From: Parcubacteria group bacterium CG1_02_39_15
GTDB lineage: Bacteria > Patescibacteriota > Minisyncoccia > Minisyncoccales > Paceibacteraceae
NCBI GenBank assembly: GCA_001872265.1
Contig: MNWE01000047.1
Location: forward strand, 1 to 6,288
Reading direction: 5' to 3'
Length of the DNA: 6,288 bases
The stretch's first letter is position 1. The number at the start of each line of letters is the position of its first letter. The notes beneath the pieces are model-generated. The model was not told the DNA's origin, did not search any database, and saw only the letters and a list, made by a program, of their open reading frames with translations. The position numbers and the translations under genes were made by a program. Positions 1 to 5,020 of this stretch are shown one piece after another.

Positions 1-100
1 CAGGGGTTCTTTGGTAGACCTTAATTGTGTCGCCGGGCCAAATATCCGGCAAGTCAGTTTTTAATTGATTTTTGACGAAGTTTTCAATTTTTGTAGACAT
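1..100 (-). CDS. rplS: Ribosomal protein L19, N-terminal part (cut by window edge)
   Basis: The minus strand from the ATG at 100 reads 33 codons, starting MSTKIENFVKNQLKTDLPD and continuing IWPGDTIKVYQRTP, and leaves the window still open. The pattern 'lys-rich helix, then LPxxxPGDTIKV' is the conserved start of bacterial L19, a large-subunit protein at the interface with the 30S subunit. It lies 52 bp downstream of the pseudouridine synthase gene on the same strand, so the two may share a transcript. No SD is visible: the 20 bases before the ATG are almost pure A/T. A small dyad (128-145) lies in the leader. The start is the only ATG ahead of the conserved motif. The identification rests on the short N-terminus only. 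Confidence 0.85.
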   Translation of the reverse strand, partial: MSTKIENFVKNQLKTDLPDIWPGDTIKVYQRTP

Positions 101-127
101 AATAAATAATTATTTTTTAATGTAGGC

Positions 128-145
128 GATGAGATAAATCTCATC
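128..145. repeat. Perfect inverted repeat between the pseudouridine synthase gene and rplS
   Basis: GATGAGAT, a 2-bp centre, then ATCTCATC form a perfect 8-bp dyad just after the stop of the upstream gene and 28 bp before the rplS start. On the minus strand no T-run follows, so it is not a convincing terminator for the minus-strand genes. It could be a leader hairpin for L19 or a binding site. Chance cannot be excluded for a motif this short. Confidence 0.35.
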
Positions 146-152
146 TTTACCT

Positions 153-761
153 TCACTTCTGCGGAAGTTTGGTTTTTAATTCATTCGGTAATTCTGATTG
201 AAACTCTTTTATTTCGCCATTTGGCAATTCTATTTTGATGTAGCTGGCATGGAGAAATTGCCTTTTTAACCCTTTTGGGCAGGGTTGATTCTTAAACCCA
301 TACAGCTTGTCGCCAGCTATGGGATGGCCCAAATAAGTAAAATGAGCTCTAATCTGATGCTTTCTGCCGGTTTCCGGCTTAACCTCAATCAAATCATAAT
401 CTTTGAATCTTTGCAACACTTTATAGCGGGTTACGGCTTCCCTTTTCCCTTCATTTTGGGGTTCGTGGGGCAAATAAACCTTTTGTTTTCTTGGGTCTTT
501 TGGCGAGCGGCCGAGCAAAGTTTTAATCTCGCCCTCTTTGTTTTTTAAATTGCCGACCACTAAGGCCAGATATTTCTTTTCTACTTTTCTCTCTTGAAAT
601 TGTTTTTGGAAGAATTCTAAAGCTTTTTCGTTTTTTGCTACTAAAAATATGCCCGAAGTATCTTTATCCAACCGGTGGATTCTTTTTTCGAAATCATCGC
701 AATTGATGCCCGCTGGTTTGTCATAAACTTGAACATTTTCATCCTCATGAATTATTTTCAT
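153..761 (-). CDS. RluA-family RNA pseudouridine synthase, compact form
   Basis: 202 residues. Enzymes of this family convert specific uridines of 23S rRNA and/or tRNA to pseudouridine. The catalytic motif HRLDKDTSG is at residues 29-37, with D32 the expected catalytic aspartate. Other family signatures are DKPAG (14-18), KKYLALV (62-68), TGRKHQIRAHF (131-141) and GHPIAGDKLYG (145-155). There is no N-terminal S4 domain. Only 10 residues separate DKPAG from HRLD, whereas RluA/RluC/RluD proteins usually have roughly 30-40 there, so this is a shortened version. The start fits the family, because the typical beta-strand 'IIxEDExxxVxxKP' begins at once. The ATG lies one base after the 3' end of tRNA-Val(GAC), so no SD can exist outside the tRNA. 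rplS follows on the same strand. The target site (RluA-, RluC- or RluD-like) cannot be decided from sequence alone. Confidence 0.92.
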   Translation of the reverse strand: MKIIHEDENVQVYDKPAGINCDDFEKRIHRLDKDTSGIFLVAKNEKALEFFQKQFQERKVEKKYLALVVGNLKNKEGEIKTLLGRSPKDPRKQKVYLPHEPQNEGKREAVTRYKVLQRFKDYDLIEVKPETGRKHQIRAHFTYLGHPIAGDKLYGFKNQPCPKGLKRQFLHASYIKIELPNGEIKEFQSELPNELKTKLPQK

Positions 762-762
762 G

Positions 763-835
763 TGGGCACTGAGGGATTTGAACCCACGACCTTTCGCACG
801 TCAAGCGAACGCGCTAGCCACTGCGCCAAGTGCCC
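763..835 (-). tRNA. tRNA-Val(GAC)
   Basis: A complete 73-nt cloverleaf on the minus strand: 7-bp acceptor GGGCACT/AGTGCCC, U8, D-arm GCGC/GCGC with loop AGTGGCTA (G18-G19 present), anticodon stem TTCGC/GCGAA with loop TTGACGT giving anticodon GAC, 5-nt variable region, T-loop TTCAAAT and discriminator A73. A35, C36 and A73 agree with valine identity. The T-stem GTGGG/CCCTC has one U-U mismatch at pair 50-64. CCA is not encoded, so a CCA-adding enzyme is needed. The 5' 22 nt overlap the 3' end of the helix-turn-helix gene, and the 3' end lies one base before the ATG of the pseudouridine synthase. Confidence 0.95.
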
Positions 836-1524
836 AAATATTTTTTAACCACTTTTCTGCAGAATATTTCACTAAGGCATATTAATTTCCTTTGGATTGC
901 TACGTTTCCGCAATAGACATAGCACACGCCCTTATAGTAGGGATACGTTTTCGAACCGATAGTTCTTTTATCTAGATTAACATGGCGAAAATTATTAAGC
1001 GGTAATTTTAATTCTTTAGACCAAAAACGTTTCATTTTTTTGGGATTTTGATCAGCCCGTAAGTTTAATTGGCATTTTATTTTCTTAAGATCAAGATTAT
1101 AAAGAGCTTTCAGTGTAGCTAGAAAAAATTTTAATGCCAAGGGGTTTGAACTACCCATCGCTGTTTCCACTTTTCTTTTTGTACCCTCTCCCATATACAA
1201 AATTGCTAACGCTAACTCAAGTATTTTTTTATCAGCAATGTCTATACTTTTTATCGTTTTTATCGCTTGAGTTTCAGCTTCTTTCAATCTTTTTTCTTTT
1301 TGAGCATTGTGCCAGAGGACAGCTTTTCTGCGTGCCGCGATTAAACCGACCCTTGAATTTTTTAATAACTTTCTTTTTTGCGCTGATGTAAGCTTAACTT
1401 TTCTAAACCAACCGCTAAGAGTGGAACGAGCTATTCCGTATCGATTTTCAATCATATTCATCGAAAATCCCTGCTTGCGCAGTTTGACCACCTTATCTTT
1501 TAATCCGTACCACCTTGATTTCAT
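814..1524 (-). CDS. Helix-turn-helix protein with a putative LAGLIDADG-like endonuclease domain; stop lies inside tRNA-Val
   Basis: 236 residues. Residues ~8-43 (KVVKLRKQGFSMNMIENRYG, then IARSTLSGWFRKV) form a Homeodomain-like/resolvase-type helix-turn-helix. Residues ~45-100 are strongly basic and helical. Residues ~100-220 hold a second domain with ALAILYMGEG (105-114), ANP-like 'SSNPLALKFF' (125-134), QLNLRADQ (152-159) and KRFWSKELKLPLNNF (165-179). I recognise this arrangement ('LYxGEGxK ... SNPxxxxxF ... RFWSxxxxxPxxxF') as a family common in candidate-phylum genomes that resembles single-motif LAGLIDADG homing endonucleases; the acidic residue would be E113. That assignment is from memory of the pattern and is tentative. 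A regulator is the alternative. The start is supported by a consensus promoter whose -10 box ends 6 bases upstream. The last seven codons (GTWRSG plus stop) lie within tRNA-Val. The gene interrupts a run of translation genes, which suggests acquisition. Confidence 0.8.
   Translation of the reverse strand: MKSRWYGLKDKVVKLRKQGFSMNMIENRYGIARSTLSGWFRKVKLTSAQKRKLLKNSRVGLIAARRKAVLWHNAQKEKRLKEAETQAIKTIKSIDIADKKILELALAILYMGEGTKRKVETAMGSSNPLALKFFLATLKALYNLDLKKIKCQLNLRADQNPKKMKRFWSKELKLPLNNFRHVNLDKRTIGSKTYPYYKGVCYVYCGNVAIQRKLICLSEIFCRKVVKKYLGTWRSG
830..839. repeat. 10-bp direct repeat, copy at the tRNA-Val 5' end
   Basis: GTGCCCAAAT covers the first six bases of tRNA-Val (on the minus strand) plus four upstream bases. 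The identical 10-mer occurs at 1627-1636, covering the 5' end of the tRNA relic. The two copies bracket most of the helix-turn-helix gene and its promoter, as attachment-site repeats or target duplications would. Part of the match may simply reflect two tRNAs with the same acceptor bases. Confidence 0.5.
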
Positions 1525-1530
1525 TTATCC

Positions 1531-1559
1531 ATTATACAGTCAGTAGTGCGAATTTGCAA
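1531..1559 (-). promoter_or_regulatory. Consensus sigma-70-type promoter for the helix-turn-helix gene, predicted leaderless
   Basis: On the minus strand, -35 TTGCAA (1554-1559) is followed by exactly 17 bp and -10 TATAAT (1531-1536). The -10 is a perfect match and the -35 matches TTGACA at five of six positions. Six bases (GGATAA) separate the -10 from the ATG at 1524, so the expected transcription start falls on or next to the A of the ATG. The mRNA would then have essentially no leader and no SD. Confidence 0.8.
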
Positions 1560-1606
1560 GGAACTTTTTTACAATTTAAATCAATATTTAACATGCCCGT
1601 ACCCTT

Positions 1607-1632
1607 GCCCTTGCCAGATGAGCTACGTGCCC
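1607..1632 (-). pseudogene. Relic of a tRNA gene: 5' acceptor strand and D-arm only
   Basis: On the minus strand this reads GGGCACG (acceptor 5' strand), TA (positions 8-9), GCTC, a 9-nt loop ATCTGGCAA containing GG, and GGGC. GCTC/GGGC can form a D-stem with one G-U pair, and GTAGCTCA is the classic tRNA start. Nothing downstream supplies an anticodon arm, a T-loop or a CGTGCCC acceptor 3' strand: the sequence becomes G-rich and then AT-rich. It resembles the 5' ends of the neighbouring tRNA-Ile (GCGCACGTAGCTCA) and, in its first six bases, tRNA-Val, but matches neither fully. It is probably a third tRNA truncated when the helix-turn-helix gene arrived. Confidence 0.65.
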
Positions 1633-1636
1633 AAAT
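1627..1636. repeat. 10-bp direct repeat, copy at the tRNA relic 5' end
   Basis: GTGCCCAAAT, identical to 830-839 and in the same orientation, 797 bp apart. Here it covers the start of the tRNA relic and the four bases before it, directly next to the stop codon of the small four-cysteine protein. Confidence 0.5.
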
Positions 1637-1795
1637 TCATTTACTTTTTTTTAAAGATTTTTCTAATTTCCTGAAACAATCTCTGCAAATATGATATTTT
1701 TTAACAATATCTTTTTCATTCGGTGGGCCAAAAATCAATCCGCCAAACTTTTTCAGTTCTTTTCCGCATTTATTACAAATAGGCGAAATAGCCAT
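1637..1795 (-). CDS. Small four-cysteine (zinc-ribbon-like) protein, 52 residues
   Basis: An ATG at 1795 opens a 53-codon frame ending in TGA at 1637. The protein begins MAISPICNKCGKELKKFGG and has two CxxC knuckles, C7-x2-C10 and C37-x2-C40 (CRDC), separated by 26 residues, followed by a lysine-rich tail. Two spaced CxxC pairs are typical of small zinc ribbons or treble-clef proteins that bind nucleic acid or ribosomes, but the exact family is not recognised and the function is unknown. The ATG begins 9 bases after the 3' end of tRNA-Ile (8-base gap CTAAAAAT) with no SD, so the gene is probably expressed from a tRNA-mRNA precursor read through from ftsH or the tRNA. The coherent cysteine pattern and tight spacing argue that this is a real gene despite its size. 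Confidence 0.75.
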   Translation of the reverse strand: MAISPICNKCGKELKKFGGLIFGPPNEKDIVKKYHICRDCFRKLEKSLKKSK

Positions 1796-1803
1796 ATTTT
1801 TAG

Positions 1804-1878
1804 TGCGCACGGTTGGACTCGAACCAACGAACCCCCAAATTATAAGTTTGGTGCTCTAACCAACTGAGCTACGTGCGC
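1804..1878 (-). tRNA. tRNA-Ile(UAU)
   Basis: A 75-nt cloverleaf on the minus strand: acceptor GCGCACG/CGTGCGC, U8-A9, D-arm GCTC/GAGC with loop AGTTGGTTA, anticodon stem CCAAA/TTTGG with loop CTTATAA giving anticodon UAU, T-arm GTTGG/CCAAC with loop TTCGAGT, discriminator A. All stems are fully paired. The variable region is 6 nt (GGGTTC), one longer than usual. CCA is not encoded. UAU reads AUA directly; most bacteria instead use a CAU tRNA modified to lysidine by TilS. The gene begins three bases after the ftsH stop, so it may be cotranscribed with ftsH. Confidence 0.93.
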
Positions 1879-1881
1879 ATA

Positions 1882-3780
1882 TTACACGCGCTCAACCTTT
1901 ACTTTTACCGATTTCCCTTTTTTTGACAAGGGTTCAACTATTTTTCCGCCAGATGGCGATTTTTGCTTTCCTATCAACTCTTCAAACTCTTCTCTTTCAA
2001 TAGTTTCTTTTTCTATTAGTCTTTTGGCAATTTTTTCAAGAAGCCCCCTCTTTTTCATTAGAACCTTTTTTGCTTTGATTTCCGCCTCCTTAATAAATCT
2101 CGTTACTTCTTTATCAATTTGAGCAGCCACCTTTTCAGAATAATTTCTTTGTTCCCCAAACTCTTTTCCTAAAAATACCAACTCTTCTTTTTCGCCAAAA
2201 GAAACTGGTCCTAAGGCAGACATTCCGTATTCTTTTACCAGTTTTCTGGCTAATTCCGAGGCCTTTTCCAAATCGTTAGAAGCGCCAGTAGTAAGCTCCC
2301 CGAATTTTATTCTTTCTGCGCAATAGCCCCCAAGCAAAGTGGCCATTTCGGCTAAAAACTCTGATTTGGTTTTAATTCTTCTTTCCTCGATAGGCATTTT
2401 TATGGTGTAACCAGCGGCCATCCCCCTTGCTACAATAGAAATCTTTCTGACGGGTTCAGTTTCGGGAAGAATAGCTGAGACTAAAGCATGCCCGGCTTCG
2501 TGATAGGCGGCGATTTCTTTTTCTTTTTTTGACAAAATATGGCTTTTTCTTTCCGGCCCCAATAAAACCTTTTCAATCGACTCTAAAAGCTCTTCTTGAA
2601 AAATCTGGTGTTTATTTCTTCTGGCAGCCAAAATTGCTGCTTCATTGACTACATTAGCCAAATCGGCTCCCGAGAAGCCGGGAGTGCGTTCGGCAACCTC
2701 TCTTAGATTAATGTTCAAGGCCAGGGGCTTCCCCCGGGCGTGAATTTTCAGGATTTCTTCCCGGTCGTTTATATCAGGCAGGTCTAAAACTACCCTTCTA
2801 TCAAACCTGCCCGGCCGCAAGAGAGCCGGGTCCAAAATATCCGGCCGATTGGTAGCCGCGCAAACAATCAATTTTGTGTCTCTCTCAAAACCGTCCATTT
2901 CCACGAGGATCTGGTTTAAGGTTTGTTCTCTTTCATCATGTCCGCCGCCCAGCCCTGCTCCTCGGTGCCGGCCAATGGCGTCTAATTCGTCAATAAAAAT
3001 TATAGCCGGAGCCGCCTTTTTGGCAGTGGAAAAGAGGTCCCGAACCCTCGATGCTCCAACCCCAACAAACATTTCTACAAATTCTGAGCCGGAAATATGA
3101 AAAAAAGGCACACCGGCCTCTCCCGCCGTTGCGCGCGCAAGCAAGGTTTTTCCGGTGCCTGGGCTCCCCATTAATAAAACTCCCCGGGGAATCCTTGCTC
3201 CCATTTGCAAAAATTTTTTGGGATTTTTTAAAAAATCAATGATTTCTTTTAATTCTTCCTTTGCTTCTGCCAAACCCGCCACATCTTTGAAGGTAATTCT
3301 TTCTTTTGAGTGGCCTTCAGCGCCGAATAGTCGAGCCCGAGCTTTTGTAAAATCAAAAGCCTGCATTGCGCCAGTTTTAGCTTGTCTGAAAATCATCCAG
3401 AAAAAAACACCAAAAAGCAATAAAGGCAAAACAGCAAATAAAACAGGTCCCAACCAAGTCCAAGTTCCTCCTGCTTCTTTCGTTTCAATCTCTACTTTGG
3501 CCAGCTTAGTTTTGTCTACCCCGTAATTTAGCAAAGATTGAGACAGGCTGCTTTCCGTTTCTTTCATTGACTTTGCTTCTGTGTCGTCCTGATAAATTAT
3601 TTGGAGCTCATTGCCAGAAACAGTAATTTTTTTAATCTTCTCTTGATTAATCTCCTCAACTAATTGAGTAAGGGACAGCTCCTTTTCTTTCTCAAAGGGA
3701 CGGGCGAACAAAGCAAAAAGGCCAGAGATTATCAGGAAAATCAGCAAAATAAAAACCAAATTTTTAACCAAGTTTCGCAT
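1882..3780 (-). CDS. ftsH: ATP-dependent zinc metalloprotease FtsH
   Basis: 632 residues, a normal full length. FtsH is a hexameric inner-membrane AAA+ protease that unfolds and degrades membrane and short-lived cytosolic proteins. Seen in order: transmembrane helix ~6-26, an extracytoplasmic segment ~28-106, transmembrane helix ~109-131, Walker A GSPGTGKT (205-212), pore aromatic F238 in MFVGVG, Walker B IIFIDE (260-265), second region of homology with ATNRPD (309-314) and RPGRFDRR (322-329), zinc motif HEAGH (427-431) with E428 catalytic, and the likely third zinc ligand D503 in [10 protein letters not shown]. The C-terminus is basic. All catalytic residues are intact. The start [10 protein letters not shown] leads straight into the first membrane helix. 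No SD is visible before the ATG (preceded by TGATAACTTTAATAT). A weak promoter-like TTGACC/TTGATA pair with an over-long 19-bp spacer lies just upstream. tRNA-Ile follows after three bases. Confidence 0.98.
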   Translation of the reverse strand: MRNLVKNLVFILLIFLIISGLFALFARPFEKEKELSLTQLVEEINQEKIKKITVSGNELQIIYQDDTEAKSMKETESSLSQSLLNYGVDKTKLAKVEIETKEAGGTWTWLGPVLFAVLPLLLFGVFFWMIFRQAKTGAMQAFDFTKARARLFGAEGHSKERITFKDVAGLAEAKEELKEIIDFLKNPKKFLQMGARIPRGVLLMGSPGTGKTLLARATAGEAGVPFFHISGSEFVEMFVGVGASRVRDLFSTAKKAAPAIIFIDELDAIGRHRGAGLGGGHDEREQTLNQILVEMDGFERDTKLIVCAATNRPDILDPALLRPGRFDRRVVLDLPDINDREEILKIHARGKPLALNINLREVAERTPGFSGADLANVVNEAAILAARRNKHQIFQEELLESIEKVLLGPERKSHILSKKEKEIAAYHEAGHALVSAILPETEPVRKISIVARGMAAGYTIKMPIEERRIKTKSEFLAEMATLLGGYCAERIKFGELTTGASNDLEKASELARKLVKEYGMSALGPVSFGEKEELVFLGKEFGEQRNYSEKVAAQIDKEVTRFIKEAEIKAKKVLMKKRGLLEKIAKRLIEKETIEREEFEELIGKQKSPSGGKIVEPLSKKGKSVKVKVERV

Positions 3781-3819
3781 ATATTAAAGTTATCAAAAAT
3801 TTAGATAATTTTCAAGGTC

Positions 3820-3897
3820 AATGAAGCTAACGCTTCATCTCCACGCTTCGCTAGCGCTTGCGCAGTCGATGAACTTTGTTCATCTCCACGCTTCGCT
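3820..3897. repeat. REP-like hairpin repeat, two copies
   Basis: The 19-mer TTCATCTCCACGCTTCGCT occurs at 3834-3852 and 3879-3897, 45 bp apart. Each copy sits at the outer end of a different hairpin: 3820-3827 with 3832-3839 (GAAGC/GCTTC core, 4-nt loop) and 3868-3874 with 3878-3884 (GATGAAC/GTTCATC, 3-nt loop). The stem tips differ between copies, yet both stems stay paired, which suggests the structure matters. Short palindromes (CGCTAGCG, GCGC-TT-GCGC) lie between them. The block fills the space between ftsH and the terminator of the GC-rich unit and encodes nothing I can see. It resembles dispersed REP-type elements, but whether other copies exist in the genome is unknown. Confidence 0.65.
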
Positions 3898-3917
3898 TCG
3901 CTCGCGTAAACGAAGAA

Positions 3918-3956
3918 ACCCCTGGTAAAGAAGTATTGGGCTTCTTCACCAGGGGT
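3918..3956 (-). terminator. Long hairpin terminator of the GC-rich unit
   Basis: ACCCCTGGT pairs with ACCAGGGGT (9 bp); after one A-C mismatch AAGAAG pairs with CTTCTT (6 bp), around a 7-nt loop. It begins 17 bp after the stop codon of the 272-residue gene. On the minus strand the stem is followed by TTTCTTCGTTT, an interrupted but T-rich tail. It probably ends that transcript and insulates ftsH downstream. Confidence 0.8.
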
Positions 3957-3973
3957 CGGTAAGGGTCGGGTAA

Positions 3974-4792
3974 CTAGGTTAGACGAGGACGGGGTTGGGA
4001 GTTCTGACGGCGATTCCCATCACGATCATATCGTGATAAAAAGTTCGTTTCCATCAGGGCCCAGGTACGCAGAAGTTTCTGGATAGGCCCTCTGCCATTT
4101 TTTAACTCGTCGAGGGCAAGAATGACGCCGTCAGCCGGGACATCGGGGATACCGCGGGGATTGTAGGTTTTCACCTTTAATCCCTTCAGTACCCCGCCTT
4201 CCAGAACGGACAGGAGTGCTACCCCGAACGGGAGTTCAGGATCGCCACCGCGATACCTGAACCGCGGCATTACCGCAGCTAGGTACTTGGTTGGAGCGCG
4301 TCCGTCGAGGAGCGCTTTGGCCAAACCGAGGTTATACGGGCTGGGCTCGTAGCCGAGCCCGTCCACCACGGCCTTTTGCTCGGCCAGCGCCTTCCGGATT
4401 TTTTCCGGCAGCTTGTCCCAGGCTACCCAGGGAGTAGGGATGGTACCACCGATCGCTTTGGCCACATCTGACGTGGCCGCGAAGACGCGGGCCTCACCGC
4501 CTTCTCGGAATTCCAAGATGACTGCTGGACCAGGGATGAATCCGAGGGGCCGGAATGGTCTATTCTCCCGCACGCTTTTAGCGTACAGGCCGAAAAAGTC
4601 GTTGTATTCCGAAACTCCGGCCTTTGTCGTTGGTACCGTTGTCACTACTGGCGCTGGCGTTGGGGAGACTTCGGGGAGAAGTTTAACTTCCCCATTCTTC
4701 ACCGCCGTCCCTAGCTCAGGCAACGAGCTGAAATTCCGGGTCTCCTCTTTTGCCTTCCTTGCTTCTCGTCTGTGTGCTTTCTGATTACCCAT
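3974..4792 (-). CDS. Unrecognised GC-rich protein, 272 residues, with structured leader
   Basis: I do not recognise this protein. Residues 1-20 (MGNQKAHRREARKAKEETRN) are strongly basic and probably helical; ~40-58 are a Pro/Thr/Val-rich linker (PEVSPTPAPVVTTVPTT); ~60-250 look like a folded soluble domain with alternating strands and helices; the tail (~253-272) is polar and Arg/Gln/Pro-rich. There are no cysteines and no membrane segments. The start at 4792 is chosen because AAGGAGG lies 6 bases upstream; the frame stays open to a GTG at 4912, but that stretch is leader RNA. Base composition is unlike the neighbours: 4261-4320 has 38 G/C of 60, versus 24 of 60 in ftsH at 1921-1980. It has its own consensus promoter and terminator, so it is a self-contained unit and a candidate for horizontal transfer. 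The basic N-terminus may bind nucleic acid, but this is speculation. Confidence 0.8.
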   Translation of the reverse strand: MGNQKAHRREARKAKEETRNFSSLPELGTAVKNGEVKLLPEVSPTPAPVVTTVPTTKAGVSEYNDFFGLYAKSVRENRPFRPLGFIPGPAVILEFREGGEARVFAATSDVAKAIGGTIPTPWVAWDKLPEKIRKALAEQKAVVDGLGYEPSPYNLGLAKALLDGRAPTKYLAAVMPRFRYRGGDPELPFGVALLSVLEGGVLKGLKVKTYNPRGIPDVPADGVILALDELKNGRGPIQKLLRTWALMETNFLSRYDRDGNRRQNSQPRPRLT

Positions 4793-4798
4793 TTGTAA

Positions 4799-4805
4799 CC
4801 TCCTT
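4799..4805 (-). promoter_or_regulatory. Strong Shine-Dalgarno that fixes the start of the GC-rich gene
   Basis: AAGGAGG on the minus strand, with a 6-nt spacer (TTACAA) to the ATG at 4792. It decides for the internal ATG over the upstream in-frame GTG at 4912. Its first base also belongs to the 3' arm of the leader stem 4805-4811/4842-4848. Confidence 0.88.
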
Positions 4806-4900
4806 CTCCTGGGCCAGTAGTTTAAGGGGTCTTCCCCACCACAGGAGATATTATGGGTGACACCTAGCTGGGCCTGTTTATCCCAATTAGCTGCCACCCA
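4805..4900 (-). ncRNA. Structured 5' leader (possible cis-regulatory RNA) of the GC-rich gene
   Basis: Two nested hairpins can be drawn on the minus-strand RNA. The first pairs TGGGTGGC (4900-4893) with GTCACCCA (4861-4854), 8 bp with one G-U, enclosing AGCT/AGCT (4892-4889 with 4869-4866) and GGG/CCC (4884-4882 with 4872-4870). The second pairs TCTCCTG (4848-4842) with CAGGAGA (4811-4805), enclosing a GGGG-AAGA-CCCC hairpin (4837-4826). CTCCT (4847-4843) is also complementary to AGGAG inside the SD, so two exclusive pairings are possible, one hiding and one freeing the ribosome site. There is no U-run, so control would be translational. I cannot match it to a known riboswitch or ribosomal-protein leader. 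Confidence 0.55.
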
Positions 4901-4921
4901 CGAGGTATACACCCTTTAAAA

Positions 4922-4936
4922 GAGCTATTTATAGCT
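4922..4936. promoter_or_regulatory. Candidate operator over the start site of the GC-rich unit
   Basis: AGCTAT-TT-ATAGCT (4923-4936) is a perfect 6-bp dyad centred close to the predicted transcription start (~4932) of the minus-strand promoter. A further half-site lies just beyond the -35 box: AATAGCTC at 4966-4973 is the exact reverse complement of GAGCTATT at 4922-4929. Half-sites on both sides of a promoter suggest repressor binding. No regulator is identified. Confidence 0.45.
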
Positions 4937-4938
4937 TA

Positions 4939-4967
4939 ATTATATATAACAATTCCAATTTTGTCAA
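4939..4967 (-). promoter_or_regulatory. Perfect consensus sigma-70-type promoter of the GC-rich unit
   Basis: On the minus strand, TTGACA (4962-4967), a 17-bp spacer and TATAAT (4939-4944): twelve of twelve consensus bases at optimal spacing. The predicted start is near 4932, giving a leader of about 140 nt to the ATG at 4792. Confidence 0.9.
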
Positions 4968-4991
4968 TAGCTCAAAAAAAACAATTATTCC

Positions 4992-5020
4992 TTGACAAAA
5001 TCAAAACAAATAAGTATAAT
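4992..5020 (+). promoter_or_regulatory. Perfect consensus sigma-70-type promoter of the RNase J-like gene
   Basis: TTGACA (4992-4997), a 17-bp spacer and TATAAT (5015-5020). The predicted start is near 5027, giving a leader of about 65 nt. The two divergent promoters have their -35 boxes 24 bp apart and share the extended TTGACAAAAT. A small dyad TTTAG-AA-CTAAA (5036-5047) lies just after the predicted start and could be an operator or a weak hairpin. Confidence 0.9.

Noticed and set aside
128..145. Inverted repeat as a terminator after the pseudouridine synthase gene.
   Set aside because: No T-run follows on the minus strand, and rplS starts 28 bp downstream without a clear promoter of its own.
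1592..1618. Four G-runs on the minus strand (GG, GGG, GGG, GGG) as a possible G-quadruplex or a 6-bp tandem repeat.
   Set aside because: One run has only two G's, the first run belongs to the tRNA relic D-loop, and the tandem units are imperfect.
153..1795. Recoded TGA (glycine), as in some candidate phyla.
   Set aside because: The pseudouridine synthase and the four-cysteine protein end sensibly at TGA, there are no in-frame TGA codons in the conserved genes, and glycine is encoded by GGN throughout.
3155..3526. Open frame of 123 codons on the plus strand.
   Set aside because: It is antisense to the conserved ATPase and membrane region of ftsH and its product has no recognisable features.
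3820..3900. CRISPR-like look of the repeated 19-mer.
   Set aside because: There are only two copies, the spacing contains palindromes rather than unique spacers, and no cas genes are near.
4413..4784. Open frame of 123 codons on the plus strand.
   Set aside because: It lies antisense to the GC-rich gene, has no SD or promoter, and its length follows from high G/C on the opposite strand.
4793..4912. In-frame extension of the GC-rich gene by 40 residues to a GTG at 4912.
   Set aside because: A strong SD sits 6 bases before the internal ATG at 4792, and the extension region folds into hairpins and reads like leader RNA.
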